Source: Candidatus Brocadiaceae bacterium (GTDB lineage: Bacteria; Planctomycetota; Brocadiia; Brocadiales; Bathyanammoxibiaceae). Taken from it: a DNA stretch of 10,062 nt. Position 1 is the first letter of the stretch. Each line of letters starts with the position of its first letter. The stretch spans positions 1 through 10,062 of the forward strand of contig JASEHG010000060.1 in NCBI GenBank assembly GCA_030018855.1, written 5' to 3'. The notes under the pieces are model-generated. The model made no database searches. It saw only the letters and a list, made by a program, of their open reading frames with translations, and was not told the origin of the DNA. This document shows, one piece after another, positions 1 through 6,907 of this stretch. The translations under genes were made by a program, and so were the position numbers.

Positions 1-418
1 AGCCAGGATAGGGCATGGTGTAGCACCTGGGTTTCTTGGGTCGCCTTTTGGCCTTCTTAATAAGGCCCTTACGTCTGAGGATAGCCTGTATAGTGGCCCT
101 GGGGACTGAGATACTGTAATCCTTGAGCAGAAAGAGTCTTATACGGTCAGGGCCGAAGTTGGTAGCCTTACGCAGCTTAACTATAAGGGACTGGATATGC
201 TTAGAGGTAAGCCTGGGAGAGTACATGGGACGCCTGGAGCGGTCCAGGAGGCTATTGGCCTCGTTACCAGAGGCCCTGTAGCGTCTTTGCCATTTGTAGA
301 AGCACTTACGGGAGATACCGAAGTGGAGACAGACCTTTGAGACAGAGTGGCCTTTTTCGTACATGAGTATCCAGGCTAATCGCTTACGGATGAGCTGTAG
401 ATAATAATACTTGGGCAT
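1..418 (-). CDS. IS481-like transposase, N-terminal part (cut by window edge)
   Basis: The minus strand reads open from an ATG at 418 to the window edge, giving 139 residues beginning MPKYYYLQLIRKRLAW. A strong Shine-Dalgarno GGAGG (complement of 427-431) sits 8 bases before the ATG and fixes the start. Residues about 15-47 form a helix-turn-helix (GHSVSKVCLHFGISRKCFYKW). They are followed by LLDRSRRP (58-64), a signature of the linker in IS481-type transposases, and a second winged-helix-like segment with NFGPDRIR and VPRATIQAILRRKGL (about 87-119). A basic stretch KKAKRRPKKPR (121-131) then leads toward the DDE catalytic core, which would lie beyond the window. IS3-family OrfB-like proteins share parts of this layout, so the exact family is an inference. 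Whether the element is intact cannot be seen. Confidence 0.8.
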   Translation of the reverse strand, partial: MPKYYYLQLIRKRLAWILMYEKGHSVSKVCLHFGISRKCFYKWQRRYRASGNEANSLLDRSRRPMYSPRLTSKHIQSLIVKLRKATNFGPDRIRLFLLKDYSISVPRATIQAILRRKGLIKKAKRRPKKPRCYTMPYPG

Positions 419-442
419 GGGTAGCACCTCCGGAAAAAGAAA

Positions 443-517
443 GTTGTAAGCCGCCTATCCCTACAGGATAGGCACAACATCTTATCCAAAGTGTTACCCA
501 TGTCTATATCATCCACA
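443..517. mobile_element. Probable IS terminal region upstream of the transposase
   Basis: Between the transposase start and the acs promoter lies a stem-loop, GCCTATCC (453-460) pairing with GGATAGGC (466-473) around a CTACA loop, extended by GTTGT/ACAAC (443-447/474-478) with a 5-base bulge. Just outside it, on the transposase strand, is GACATGGGTAACACTTTGG (complement of about 486-504), which looks like terminal sequence of IS481-like elements. A TGT trinucleotide whose outer base is 517 is a plausible end of the element. The other end and target duplication are outside the window, so the boundary is an inference. Confidence 0.35.
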
Positions 518-535
518 TACCTCTACTTTTTACAC

Positions 536-564
536 TTGAAAAGCACTCCAATTAACTATATAAT
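536..564 (+). promoter_or_regulatory. Putative sigma70-type promoter P1 of the acs operon
   Basis: TTGAAA (536-541) is separated by exactly 17 bp from TATAAT (559-564), a near-consensus housekeeping promoter with a perfect -10 box. Transcription would start near 571, leaving a leader of about 120 nt before acsA. The promoter lies about 20 bp outside the inferred IS terminus, so the insertion appears to have left it intact, unless the -35 was created by the insertion. Confidence 0.65.
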
Positions 565-605
565 AACGAACCTTCTTCAGGCCCCTTCCTACTATCTAAG
601 AGGGC

Positions 606-635
606 TTGAGGTCTATCCGCTCTTTATGTTATATT
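606..635 (+). promoter_or_regulatory. Putative second promoter P2 with extended -10, acsA leader
   Basis: TTGAGG (606-611) and TATATT (630-635) are 18 bp apart, and TG at 628-629 directly precedes the hexamer, a near-fit to an extended -10. The 11-mer TATGTTATATT (625-635) recurs exactly in the putative cooC promoter at 9041-9051. The TTG at 606 also opens a longer in-frame version of the acsA reading frame, but it has no ribosome binding site and would sit in this leader, so it is better read as promoter than as start codon. Confidence 0.35.
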
Positions 636-655
636 CTTGTTTGTAAGGCCTTACT

Positions 656-685
656 CTCCTTAATCGTTATTAACCTTAGAAGGAG
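656..685 (+). promoter_or_regulatory. Shine-Dalgarno of acsA in a possible hairpin
   Basis: The acsA ribosome binding site AAGGAG (680-685) lies 7 bases before the ATG at 693 and decides that start. Upstream CTCCTT (656-661) is its exact complement. A short inner stem TTAAT/ATTAA (660-664/669-673, loop CGTT) competes with or nests in this pairing. If formed, the structure would mask ribosome binding. It is short and partly A/U, so its stability is uncertain. Confidence 0.35.
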
Positions 686-692
686 TTGTTCC

Positions 693-2663
693 ATGGAGAA
701 CAAAAACCCAACCAGCAAGACACCTGGCAATCCTACTGCCGGTTCAGCCTCTCTGAAGCTACTGGAAAGGATGAAGGCAGAGGGGATAGAGACCATATAC
801 GACCGCTATCAGCTCCAGCAACCCCAGTGCGGCTATGGGCAACTGGCCCTGTGCTGCCGTCATTGCAACTGGGGACCCTGTAATATAGACCCCTTCGGTA
901 AGGGACCAAAGAAGGGCGTCTGTGGGGCAGATGCCAATACCTTCGCCGCAAGGCAGTTCCTCCGTATGGCCGCCGCTGGGACCGCCTCCCATGCCGACCA
1001 TGCCAGGGCAGTGGCATACTTACTGGTAGCGGCCGCCAGGGGTGAGGCGCCGGGGTACAAGATAAAAGATGAAGAAAAGCTCATGATGGTGGCCGAGTGC
1101 TTCGGCGTAAAGACCGAGGGGAGGAAAATAAACGAGATTGCCGAAGAGGTGGGGGAGATGGCCCTTGCAGAATTCGGCAAACCCTACGGCACCCAACTCT
1201 TCGTCAAGAGGGCGCCAGAGAGCAGACAAAAACTCTGGGAAAAACTGGGGATAACCCCCAGGGCCATTGACAGGGAGGTTGCCGAGAGTATGCACCGTAC
1301 CAGTATGGGTACAGACCAGGACTATAGAAACCTCATCAAACAGGCGATGCGGCTCTCACTTGCTAACGGCTGGGGCGGCTCCATGCTTGCTACCGAACTC
1401 CAGGACATCCTCTTCGGTACACCCAAACCAGTCCTGGGGAAATCCAATCTAGGCGTGCTCAAAAAAGACTACGTAAACATTATAATCCACGGCCACGAGC
1501 CTATCATTGCCGAGGCCATAGTCATGGCCACCAGTGACCCCTCTCTCACCAAGGCGGCCCAGGCCGTAGGGGCCAAAGGTATCGCAATCGCCGGTATATG
1601 CTGTACTGCCAACGAACTCCTGGTGAGGCACGGTATACCCATGGCAGGCCACATGACTATGCAGGAGCTGGCCGTCGCCACCGGCGCCGTGGAACTCATG
1701 GTGGTAGACGTACAGTGTATTATCCAGGCGCTGGCCGACACCGTCCAACACTTCCACACCAAGCTGATAACTACCCTCTCCAAGGCAAAGATTTGTGGGG
1801 CAGAACACGTAGAGGTGGACGAGGAACATGCCGTGGAGGCAGCCAAAAAGATAGTGTGGATGGCCATAGACAACTACCCCAACCGCAACCCCTCCAAGGT
1901 ATTCATACCGGAAGACACCGGGGCAGAGGTAGTGGCAGGGTTCAGCCACGAGACCATTAAATACATGCTGGGCGGGAGGTTCAGGGCCAGCTATAGACCC
2001 CTCAACGACAACATAATGAACGGGCGGATCCGAGGGGTGGTGGGTATAGCAGGCTGTACAGGCCCCAAGGTGCCGGCCGGAGATGAAAACTACGTCTCAC
2101 TGGTAAAGGAACTCATATCCAAAGACTTCCTGGTAGTAGGTACGGGTTGTGCCGCAGGTCAATGCGCAGGGAGCGGGGTGATGATACCCGAATTCAAGGA
2201 CGCCTGTGGTAAGGGGCTAAAAGAGGTGTGCGAGACCGTAGGCATACCCCCCGTACTTCATGCCGGCGCCTGTGTGGATAATAGCCGTATCCTCATCGCC
2301 TGCTCGGAGATGGTAAAAGAGGGCGGTCTGGGGAACGACATCAGTGATTTACCCGTTGCCGGCGTCTGTCTGGAGTGGATGAGCGAGAAGGCAATCGCCA
2401 TAGGACAATACTTCGTCGCCTCAGGCGTCTTCACGGTCTTTGGCATGAACTCCCCCGTTACGGGCGCCCCAGACGTACTCAAGCTCCTGACAGAAGGGCT
2501 GGAAGAACAAGTAGGGGCAAGGTGGGCCTTTGAGCGGGACATGAAGAAGATACCCCAACTCCTCATGGACCACATTGAAAAGAAGCGGGACGCCCTTGGG
2601 ATAAACGTGGCCAAGGAGAGGAAACTCTACGACATGGAAGACAGGCGAAAGCTAGAGGTGTAG
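693..2663 (+). CDS. acsA: Ni-Fe-S carbon monoxide dehydrogenase catalytic subunit of the CODH/ACS complex
   Basis: This cytoplasmic enzyme reduces CO2 to CO with electrons from ferredoxin-type donors and channels CO to acetyl-CoA synthase. The start at 693 follows AAGGAG at 680-685 and gives 656 residues, in the normal range for the CooS/AcsA family. Ligands match Carboxydothermus CODH-II with a constant shift of 7 at the N-terminus: D-cluster Cys46 and Cys54, and B-cluster Cys55, 58, 63 and 77. The C-cluster set is His268 (IIHGHEP), Cys304 (GICCTANE), Cys342, Cys455 (IAGC), Cys486 (GTGCAAGQC) and Cys527 (HAGACVDN). Catalytic Lys566 lies in WMSEKAIAIG. The adjacent acsB, 69 bp downstream, marks it as the acetyl-CoA-synthesis type rather than a respiratory CODH. 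Some annotations call the family CooS. All key residues are present and no frameshift is seen. Confidence 0.97.
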   Translation: MENKNPTSKTPGNPTAGSASLKLLERMKAEGIETIYDRYQLQQPQCGYGQLALCCRHCNWGPCNIDPFGKGPKKGVCGADANTFAARQFLRMAAAGTASHADHARAVAYLLVAAARGEAPGYKIKDEEKLMMVAECFGVKTEGRKINEIAEEVGEMALAEFGKPYGTQLFVKRAPESRQKLWEKLGITPRAIDREVAESMHRTSMGTDQDYRNLIKQAMRLSLANGWGGSMLATELQDILFGTPKPVLGKSNLGVLKKDYVNIIIHGHEPIIAEAIVMATSDPSLTKAAQAVGAKGIAIAGICCTANELLVRHGIPMAGHMTMQELAVATGAVELMVVDVQCIIQALADTVQHFHTKLITTLSKAKICGAEHVEVDEEHAVEAAKKIVWMAIDNYPNRNPSKVFIPEDTGAEVVAGFSHETIKYMLGGRFRASYRPLNDNIMNGRIRGVVGIAGCTGPKVPAGDENYVSLVKELISKDFLVVGTGCAAGQCAGSGVMIPEFKDACGKGLKEVCETVGIPPVLHAGACVDNSRILIACSEMVKEGGLGNDISDLPVAGVCLEWMSEKAIAIGQYFVASGVFTVFGMNSPVTGAPDVLKLLTEGLEEQVGARWAFERDMKKIPQLLMDHIEKKRDALGINVAKERKLYDMEDRRKLEV

Positions 2664-2665
2664 GG

Positions 2666-2683
2666 GGCGTATTCCAATACGCC
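2666..2683 (+). repeat. Intercistronic hairpin between acsA and acsB
   Basis: GGCGTAT (2666-2672) and ATACGCC (2677-2683) form a perfect 7-bp stem around TCCA, beginning 3 bases after the acsA stop codon. No T-run follows, so it is not a standard terminator. It more likely protects or processes the mRNA between the two cistrons, tuning the CODH:ACS ratio; that role is inferred. Confidence 0.5.
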
Positions 2684-2732
2684 ATTACGGGCTGTAAGGG
2701 TACTTAGAAAGTAATGTTCAGGGAGAAGAGCT

Positions 2733-4913
2733 ATGTCCAAGATAATTGCCGCCGCCGCTATAAGGGGCGCTCATAAGATAGTCCAGAAGGCAGAGAAGAA
2801 ACTAGCAGAGACCGTTGCCCAAAAGGGCAGAGACTGCCCGGTAGAATTTCCCAACACCGGCTACTACCTGCCCATCATATATTCCATGACGGGGATACCC
2901 GTAAAGACCCTGGGAGATTGTTTCAAAATCCTGGAGATGGCGAAGGGGATGCTCCCACCCGTCCCCGAGGAGAGACACTGGCTACCATATCTGGGCCATG
3001 CCCTGGACGCCGGGATGGCCACCCTATTTGCCGAGGAGGTCTTAGAGGGTTGCAAGTACCTCATCGGCCCCCACCCTGTGGAGGGGATATGGTTAGGGGC
3101 GGCAGATGACGTCATCATGAGGGAGAGGGGGATAGAGTTTGTGGACGGTACGGCCCCAGGCTTTGCCGCAATAGTGGGGGCCGCCCCCGATGCCGACACG
3201 GCCGTGAAGATAGCCAGGGAACTCCAGCAAAAAAACCTGTACGTCTTCATGTCCGCCAATACCCATGGCGTCTCCTTCGCTGAGCAATTGACCAGTAAAG
3301 GGGTACAGCTAGGTTGGAAGACCCGACTGGTACCCTTTGGAAAGGACATAACTGCCACCGTCTACTCCCTGGGCTTTGCCAACCGTGCGGCCTTGGCCTT
3401 CGGGGCCGTCAAACCAGGAGACTTCCGCAGGAACCTCCTCTACAACAAGAACCGCATCTTTGCCTTTGTAATGGCCCTGGGAGAGGTAGACGATGAAAAG
3501 TACGCCAACGCCGCAGGGGCCATAAACTACGGCTTCCCCACCATCGCCGATACGGACATCCCTGAGATATTACCCACCGGCGTATGCACCTACGAACACG
3601 TGGTCTCACAAATCCCCCACGACAGGATAGTAGACAAGGCCATAGAGGTGAGGGGACTCAAGATATCCATACACAAGATAGACATCCCCGTACCCTACGG
3701 GCCAGCCTTTGAGGGAGAAAGGATCCGTAAGGAGGACATGTACGTGGAACTCGGGGGCCCGGGGGCCCCGGGTTTTGAATTTGTAGTCATGAAAGATACC
3801 CATGAGATAACGGACGGGAAGATAACCATGGTGGGGCCTGACCTTGAGGAATTCAAGGAGGGCACCGCCATACCGGCCGGCATATACATAGAGGTAGCCG
3901 GTCGCAAGATGCAAAAGGACTTTGAGCCTATCCTGGAGAGGCAGATACACCGCTTCATTGGGGAGGCCCAGGGCATCTTCCATATGGGCCAGAGGGACCA
4001 GATACGTCACCGCATAAGCAAAGAGGGCTTCAAGGCCGGCCTCAGACTCAGACACGTCGGTACCATCATCCACGCCAAGTTCCACGAGGAATACGGCGCC
4101 ATCGTAGACAAGGTACAGGTAACCATCTATACCAATAAGGCAGAGGTAGAGAAACGCCTGGGCGAGGTCCACAGGGCCTTCGCCGAGAGGGACGAGCGTA
4201 TCCTGGGGATGAACGACGAGTCGGTCAACCTCTTCTACAGTTGCACCCTCTGCCAGAGTTTCGCCCCCACCCATCTCTGCGTCATCTCCCCGGAGAGGTC
4301 TGGCCTCTGCGGTTCGGTGAGCTGGCTGGACGGGAAGGCCTCTTTTGAGATTAACCCCAGAGGCCCCAACCAGCCCATAGAAAAAGGCAAGGTCATAGAC
4401 GAGAACATAGGGCAATGGGAAGGGGTTAACAGGTTCCTCCTGGAGAACTCCAGACACAAGGTGGAAAGGGTAAGCATGTACAGCATGATTGCAGACCCCA
4501 TGACCAGTTGCGGATGCTTTGAATGCATCTCCGTCCTCTTGCCCATGTGCAACGGCATCATGACCGTGCACAGGGACTTCACGGAGATGACCCCCTGCGG
4601 GATGAAGTTCTCTACTCTGGCTGGTTCGGTTGGGGGAGGACTACAGTGCCCGGGTTTTTCCGGTCATAGCAAGTTTTTCATCGGCAGTCGGAAGTTCATG
4701 GCCGCCGACGGTGGGATGCAAAGGCTTGTGTGGATGCCCAAGGAACTAAAGGAAGAGGTAGGCCACTTCATTGAAAAGAGGGCCAAGGAGTTGGGCCTGG
4801 AAGACTTCCTTAATAAGATTGCCGATGAGACCACAGCCACCACAGAGGAAGAGGTACTGGCCTACATGCAGCAGGTCAATCACCCTGCCCTGTCCATGGC
4901 CCCCCTCATATAA
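2733..4913 (+). CDS. acsB: CO-methylating acetyl-CoA synthase (ACS alpha subunit)
   Basis: ACS condenses CO from CODH, a methyl group from the corrinoid iron-sulfur protein and CoA into acetyl-CoA at its nickel-iron-sulfur A-cluster. The protein has 726 residues, against 729 in Moorella, so it carries the N-terminal CODH-docking domain (about 1-310) that archaeal versions lack, then the middle domain and the C-terminal A-cluster domain. The A-cluster cysteines are Cys504, Cys507, Cys516 and Cys526 (from CTLCQSF to LCGSVSW), plus the CGC motif Cys593-Gly-Cys595 that holds the distal nickel. Each is shifted by 2 from the Moorella numbering. GGGAG at 2721-2725 lies 7 bases before the ATG. Its TAA is 3 bp from the next ATG, so the two are very likely co-translated. 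Confidence 0.98.
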   Translation: MSKIIAAAAIRGAHKIVQKAEKKLAETVAQKGRDCPVEFPNTGYYLPIIYSMTGIPVKTLGDCFKILEMAKGMLPPVPEERHWLPYLGHALDAGMATLFAEEVLEGCKYLIGPHPVEGIWLGAADDVIMRERGIEFVDGTAPGFAAIVGAAPDADTAVKIARELQQKNLYVFMSANTHGVSFAEQLTSKGVQLGWKTRLVPFGKDITATVYSLGFANRAALAFGAVKPGDFRRNLLYNKNRIFAFVMALGEVDDEKYANAAGAINYGFPTIADTDIPEILPTGVCTYEHVVSQIPHDRIVDKAIEVRGLKISIHKIDIPVPYGPAFEGERIRKEDMYVELGGPGAPGFEFVVMKDTHEITDGKITMVGPDLEEFKEGTAIPAGIYIEVAGRKMQKDFEPILERQIHRFIGEAQGIFHMGQRDQIRHRISKEGFKAGLRLRHVGTIIHAKFHEEYGAIVDKVQVTIYTNKAEVEKRLGEVHRAFAERDERILGMNDESVNLFYSCTLCQSFAPTHLCVISPERSGLCGSVSWLDGKASFEINPRGPNQPIEKGKVIDENIGQWEGVNRFLLENSRHKVERVSMYSMIADPMTSCGCFECISVLLPMCNGIMTVHRDFTEMTPCGMKFSTLAGSVGGGLQCPGFSGHSKFFIGSRKFMAADGGMQRLVWMPKELKEEVGHFIEKRAKELGLEDFLNKIADETTATTEEEVLAYMQQVNHPALSMAPLI

Positions 4914-4916
4914 GAC

Positions 4917-5525
4917 ATGACAGAGACACCCATACCTTATTTCCAGGAAGAGGAAGAAGAGGAAGAACGGCCCAAAAGGGCGGCGGACTTCAATGCCAAG
5001 CTCCTCAAGACCCGTACCGTCATAGTGGCTGACGTCGTCAACAAGAAGATGGCACAGCAGGTAATCAGCCAACTCCTCCTCCTGGAACAAGAAGACCCCA
5101 AGAAAGATATAAAGATATTCATAAACTCCCCCGGTGGTGATGCGGATGCAGGGTTCGCCATCTACGACATGATGCGGTTTATAAGGCCCAAGGTAAAGGC
5201 CATATGTGCCGGAATCACGGCCAGTGCCGCCGTAATTATCCTGCTAGGGGCCTCTAAAGAAAACCGCTACAGCATGCCCAATGCCCGCATCCTCATCCAT
5301 CAGCCGAGTACGGGGATCATGGGCACTGCGGCCGATATCCAGATAGAGGCAGGGGAGATAATCAAGTTCCGGGACAAAATCAACCGCCTCATTGCCCAGG
5401 AGACAGGCCAATCCATTGAAAAGGTAGAAAACGATACCCGCAGGAATTTCTGGATGAGCGGAGAGGAAGCCCTGAGGTATGGGTTGATAAGTAAGATAGT
5501 AAACCGTAGAGAGGAGATGGAATAG
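4917..5525 (+). CDS. clpP: ClpP-family serine peptidase paralogue with Ser-His-Asn active site
   Basis: The 202-residue protein is ClpP-like along its length. It has the IPY N-terminal strand start, SPGG (71-74) for substrate strand/oxyanion contacts, nucleophile Ser103 in AGITASAAV, His128 in ILIHQPSTG, a handle region with TGQSIEKV (163-170), and a typical end (MSGEEALRYGLISKIV). Aligned without gaps to Staphylococcus aureus ClpP (offset +5), the catalytic Asp172 position is Asn177 and the ring-contact sensor Asp170 is Arg175, while Arg171 is kept as Arg176. ClpP normally forms 14-subunit barrels fed by Clp ATPases. Listeria ClpP1 also has Asn here and works mainly with a partner ClpP. The N-terminus carries Glu11-17 in the axial-loop segment. 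There is no clear ribosome binding site; it follows acsB by 3 bp and precedes acsC by 2 bp, indicating translational coupling. The target is unknown. A role in turnover or quality control of CODH/ACS proteins is inferred only from position. Confidence 0.9.
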   Translation: MTETPIPYFQEEEEEEERPKRAADFNAKLLKTRTVIVADVVNKKMAQQVISQLLLLEQEDPKKDIKIFINSPGGDADAGFAIYDMMRFIRPKVKAICAGITASAAVIILLGASKENRYSMPNARILIHQPSTGIMGTAADIQIEAGEIIKFRDKINRLIAQETGQSIEKVENDTRRNFWMSGEEALRYGLISKIVNRREEME

Positions 5526-5527
5526 AA

Positions 5528-6889
5528 ATGGCCTTAACGGGGCTAGACATCTATAAACTCTTACCCAGGACCAATTGCAAGAAGTGCGGAAGACCCACCT
5601 GCCTGGCCTTTGCCATGCAACTGGCCCAGAAGAAGGCCAGCATTGACGAGTGCCCCGACGTGAGTGAGCAGGCCAAACAGACCCTTGGGGCCGCCTCTGC
5701 ACCTCCAATAAAGCTGGTGACCATCGGCACGGGAGACAACGCCCTCAAGGTCGGAGAGGAAAACGTCCTCTTCAGACACGAGGAGAAATTCTACCACCCC
5801 GCCGGGGTAGCCGTTGCCGTAAGCGACCGTCTCTCTGAGGCGGAACTAGACAAGAAACTAAAAGAGGTATCGGCCCTGCGCTTCCACAGGGTAGGGACAG
5901 AGATAGGCATAAACCTTGTGGCCATCCAGAATGACAGCGGAGACAAAGACGCCTTTGCCAGAGTGGTGCAGAAGGTGTCCTCCAACACAAACCTTTTACT
6001 TATACTGGCCAGCCAGTCCCCGGAGACCATGGCCCAGGCCCTTTCAGTAGATGGGCTGGCCGCCAAAAGACCCCTCCTCTACGGGGCCAACAACCAGAAC
6101 TTTGAGTCCATGGCCAAACTGGCCAAGGAAAAGAACTGTCCCCTGGGGGTCCACTCCACCAGTCTGGAGGAACTGGCAGACCTTACGGAGAAGATTAAGG
6201 CCCTGGGGGTCAGCGAGATGGTGCTGAATTACCAGGGTAACGGGGTGAGAGACGTCCTCCAGGGACTCACCAGGCTAAGGAGGGCCGCCCTGAGAAAGAA
6301 TTTCAGGTCACTGGGTTTTCCTACCATTACCTTCCTGAACGACCAGGACCCCTACGGAGAGATTGCCCAGGCCTCCACCTATCTGGCCAAGTATGCCGGC
6401 ATCCTTGTCCTCCATAGCTACGAGCCCTGGCAGGTCTTACCCCTGCTGACGGTAAGACAAAACATATACACAGACCCGCAGAAACCAGTGCAGGTACAAC
6501 CCAAACTATACGAAGTAGGCCAGGTCACCCCGGATTCCCCTGTCCTCTTCACCACCAACTTCTCCCTTACTTATTATTCTGTGGAGGGGGAAGTGGAGGC
6601 CAGCCGCATCCCCACCTATATCCTGGCGGTGGATACAGAGGGCACCTCCGTACTGACGGCCTACTCTGGAGACAAGCTCAACGAGAAGGTGGTGGCCAAG
6701 GCTATGAACAATACCTCCGTAGGAGAGAGGCTAAAACACAAAAAACTTATCATCCCTGGGTTGGTAGCGGTAATGTCAGCCAAACTCAAAGACGAGACGG
6801 GGTGGGACATCCTTGTGGGCCCCAAAGAGGCCTCCGGGTTACCTTCGTATCTTAAGACTACCTGGGACAGACACGGCAAAAAGGGTTAA
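5528..6889 (+). CDS. acsC: Corrinoid iron-sulfur protein large subunit (CFeSP gamma)
   Basis: AcsC carries the cobalamin that shuttles the methyl group from methyltetrahydrofolate (via AcsE) to the ACS A-cluster. The protein has 453 residues, against about 446 in Moorella. The N-terminal [4Fe-4S] motif is Cys17, Cys20, Cys25 and Cys42 (NCKKCGRPTCLAF and DECPD). A TIM-barrel segment follows at roughly 95-330, then the C-terminal B12-binding domain ending with the family motif VGPKEASGLPSYL. AGGAG (5512-5516), 11 bases before the ATG, lies inside the end of the ClpP gene, so translation is probably coupled. The partner small subunit acsD and methyltransferase acsE are not in the window. In Moorella acsC directly follows acsB; here the ClpP gene separates them. 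Confidence 0.96.
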   Translation: MALTGLDIYKLLPRTNCKKCGRPTCLAFAMQLAQKKASIDECPDVSEQAKQTLGAASAPPIKLVTIGTGDNALKVGEENVLFRHEEKFYHPAGVAVAVSDRLSEAELDKKLKEVSALRFHRVGTEIGINLVAIQNDSGDKDAFARVVQKVSSNTNLLLILASQSPETMAQALSVDGLAAKRPLLYGANNQNFESMAKLAKEKNCPLGVHSTSLEELADLTEKIKALGVSEMVLNYQGNGVRDVLQGLTRLRRAALRKNFRSLGFPTITFLNDQDPYGEIAQASTYLAKYAGILVLHSYEPWQVLPLLTVRQNIYTDPQKPVQVQPKLYEVGQVTPDSPVLFTTNFSLTYYSVEGEVEASRIPTYILAVDTEGTSVLTAYSGDKLNEKVVAKAMNNTSVGERLKHKKLIIPGLVAVMSAKLKDETGWDILVGPKEASGLPSYLKTTWDRHGKKG

Positions 6890-6907
6890 CCCCTCCCCCT
6901 ATGTATC

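Noticed and set aside
606..692. Extension of acsA by 29 residues from TTG at 606
   Set aside because: There is no ribosome site before it, the added segment is unlike CODH N-termini, and AAGGAG at 680-685 points clearly to ATG 693. The segment could be mistaken for a membrane signal because it is hydrophobic.
1449..1949. 166-codon open frame on the minus strand within acsA
   Set aside because: It is antisense to intact CODH with all cluster ligands, and the translation looks like a low-complexity shadow with no recognisable domain.
3758..3776. GC-rich palindrome CCCGGGGGCCCCGGG followed by TTTT in acsB, resembling an intrinsic terminator
   Set aside because: It encodes the conserved Gly/Pro stretch ELGGPGAPGFEF, which forces GGN/CCN codons. 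Termination in the middle of an essential gene is unlikely, though the plus strand does fit the terminator form.
3606..4571. 321-codon open frame on the minus strand within acsB
   Set aside because: It lies entirely opposite the well-conserved ACS gene, has no family signature or ribosome site, and its openness follows from biased codon use on the sense strand.
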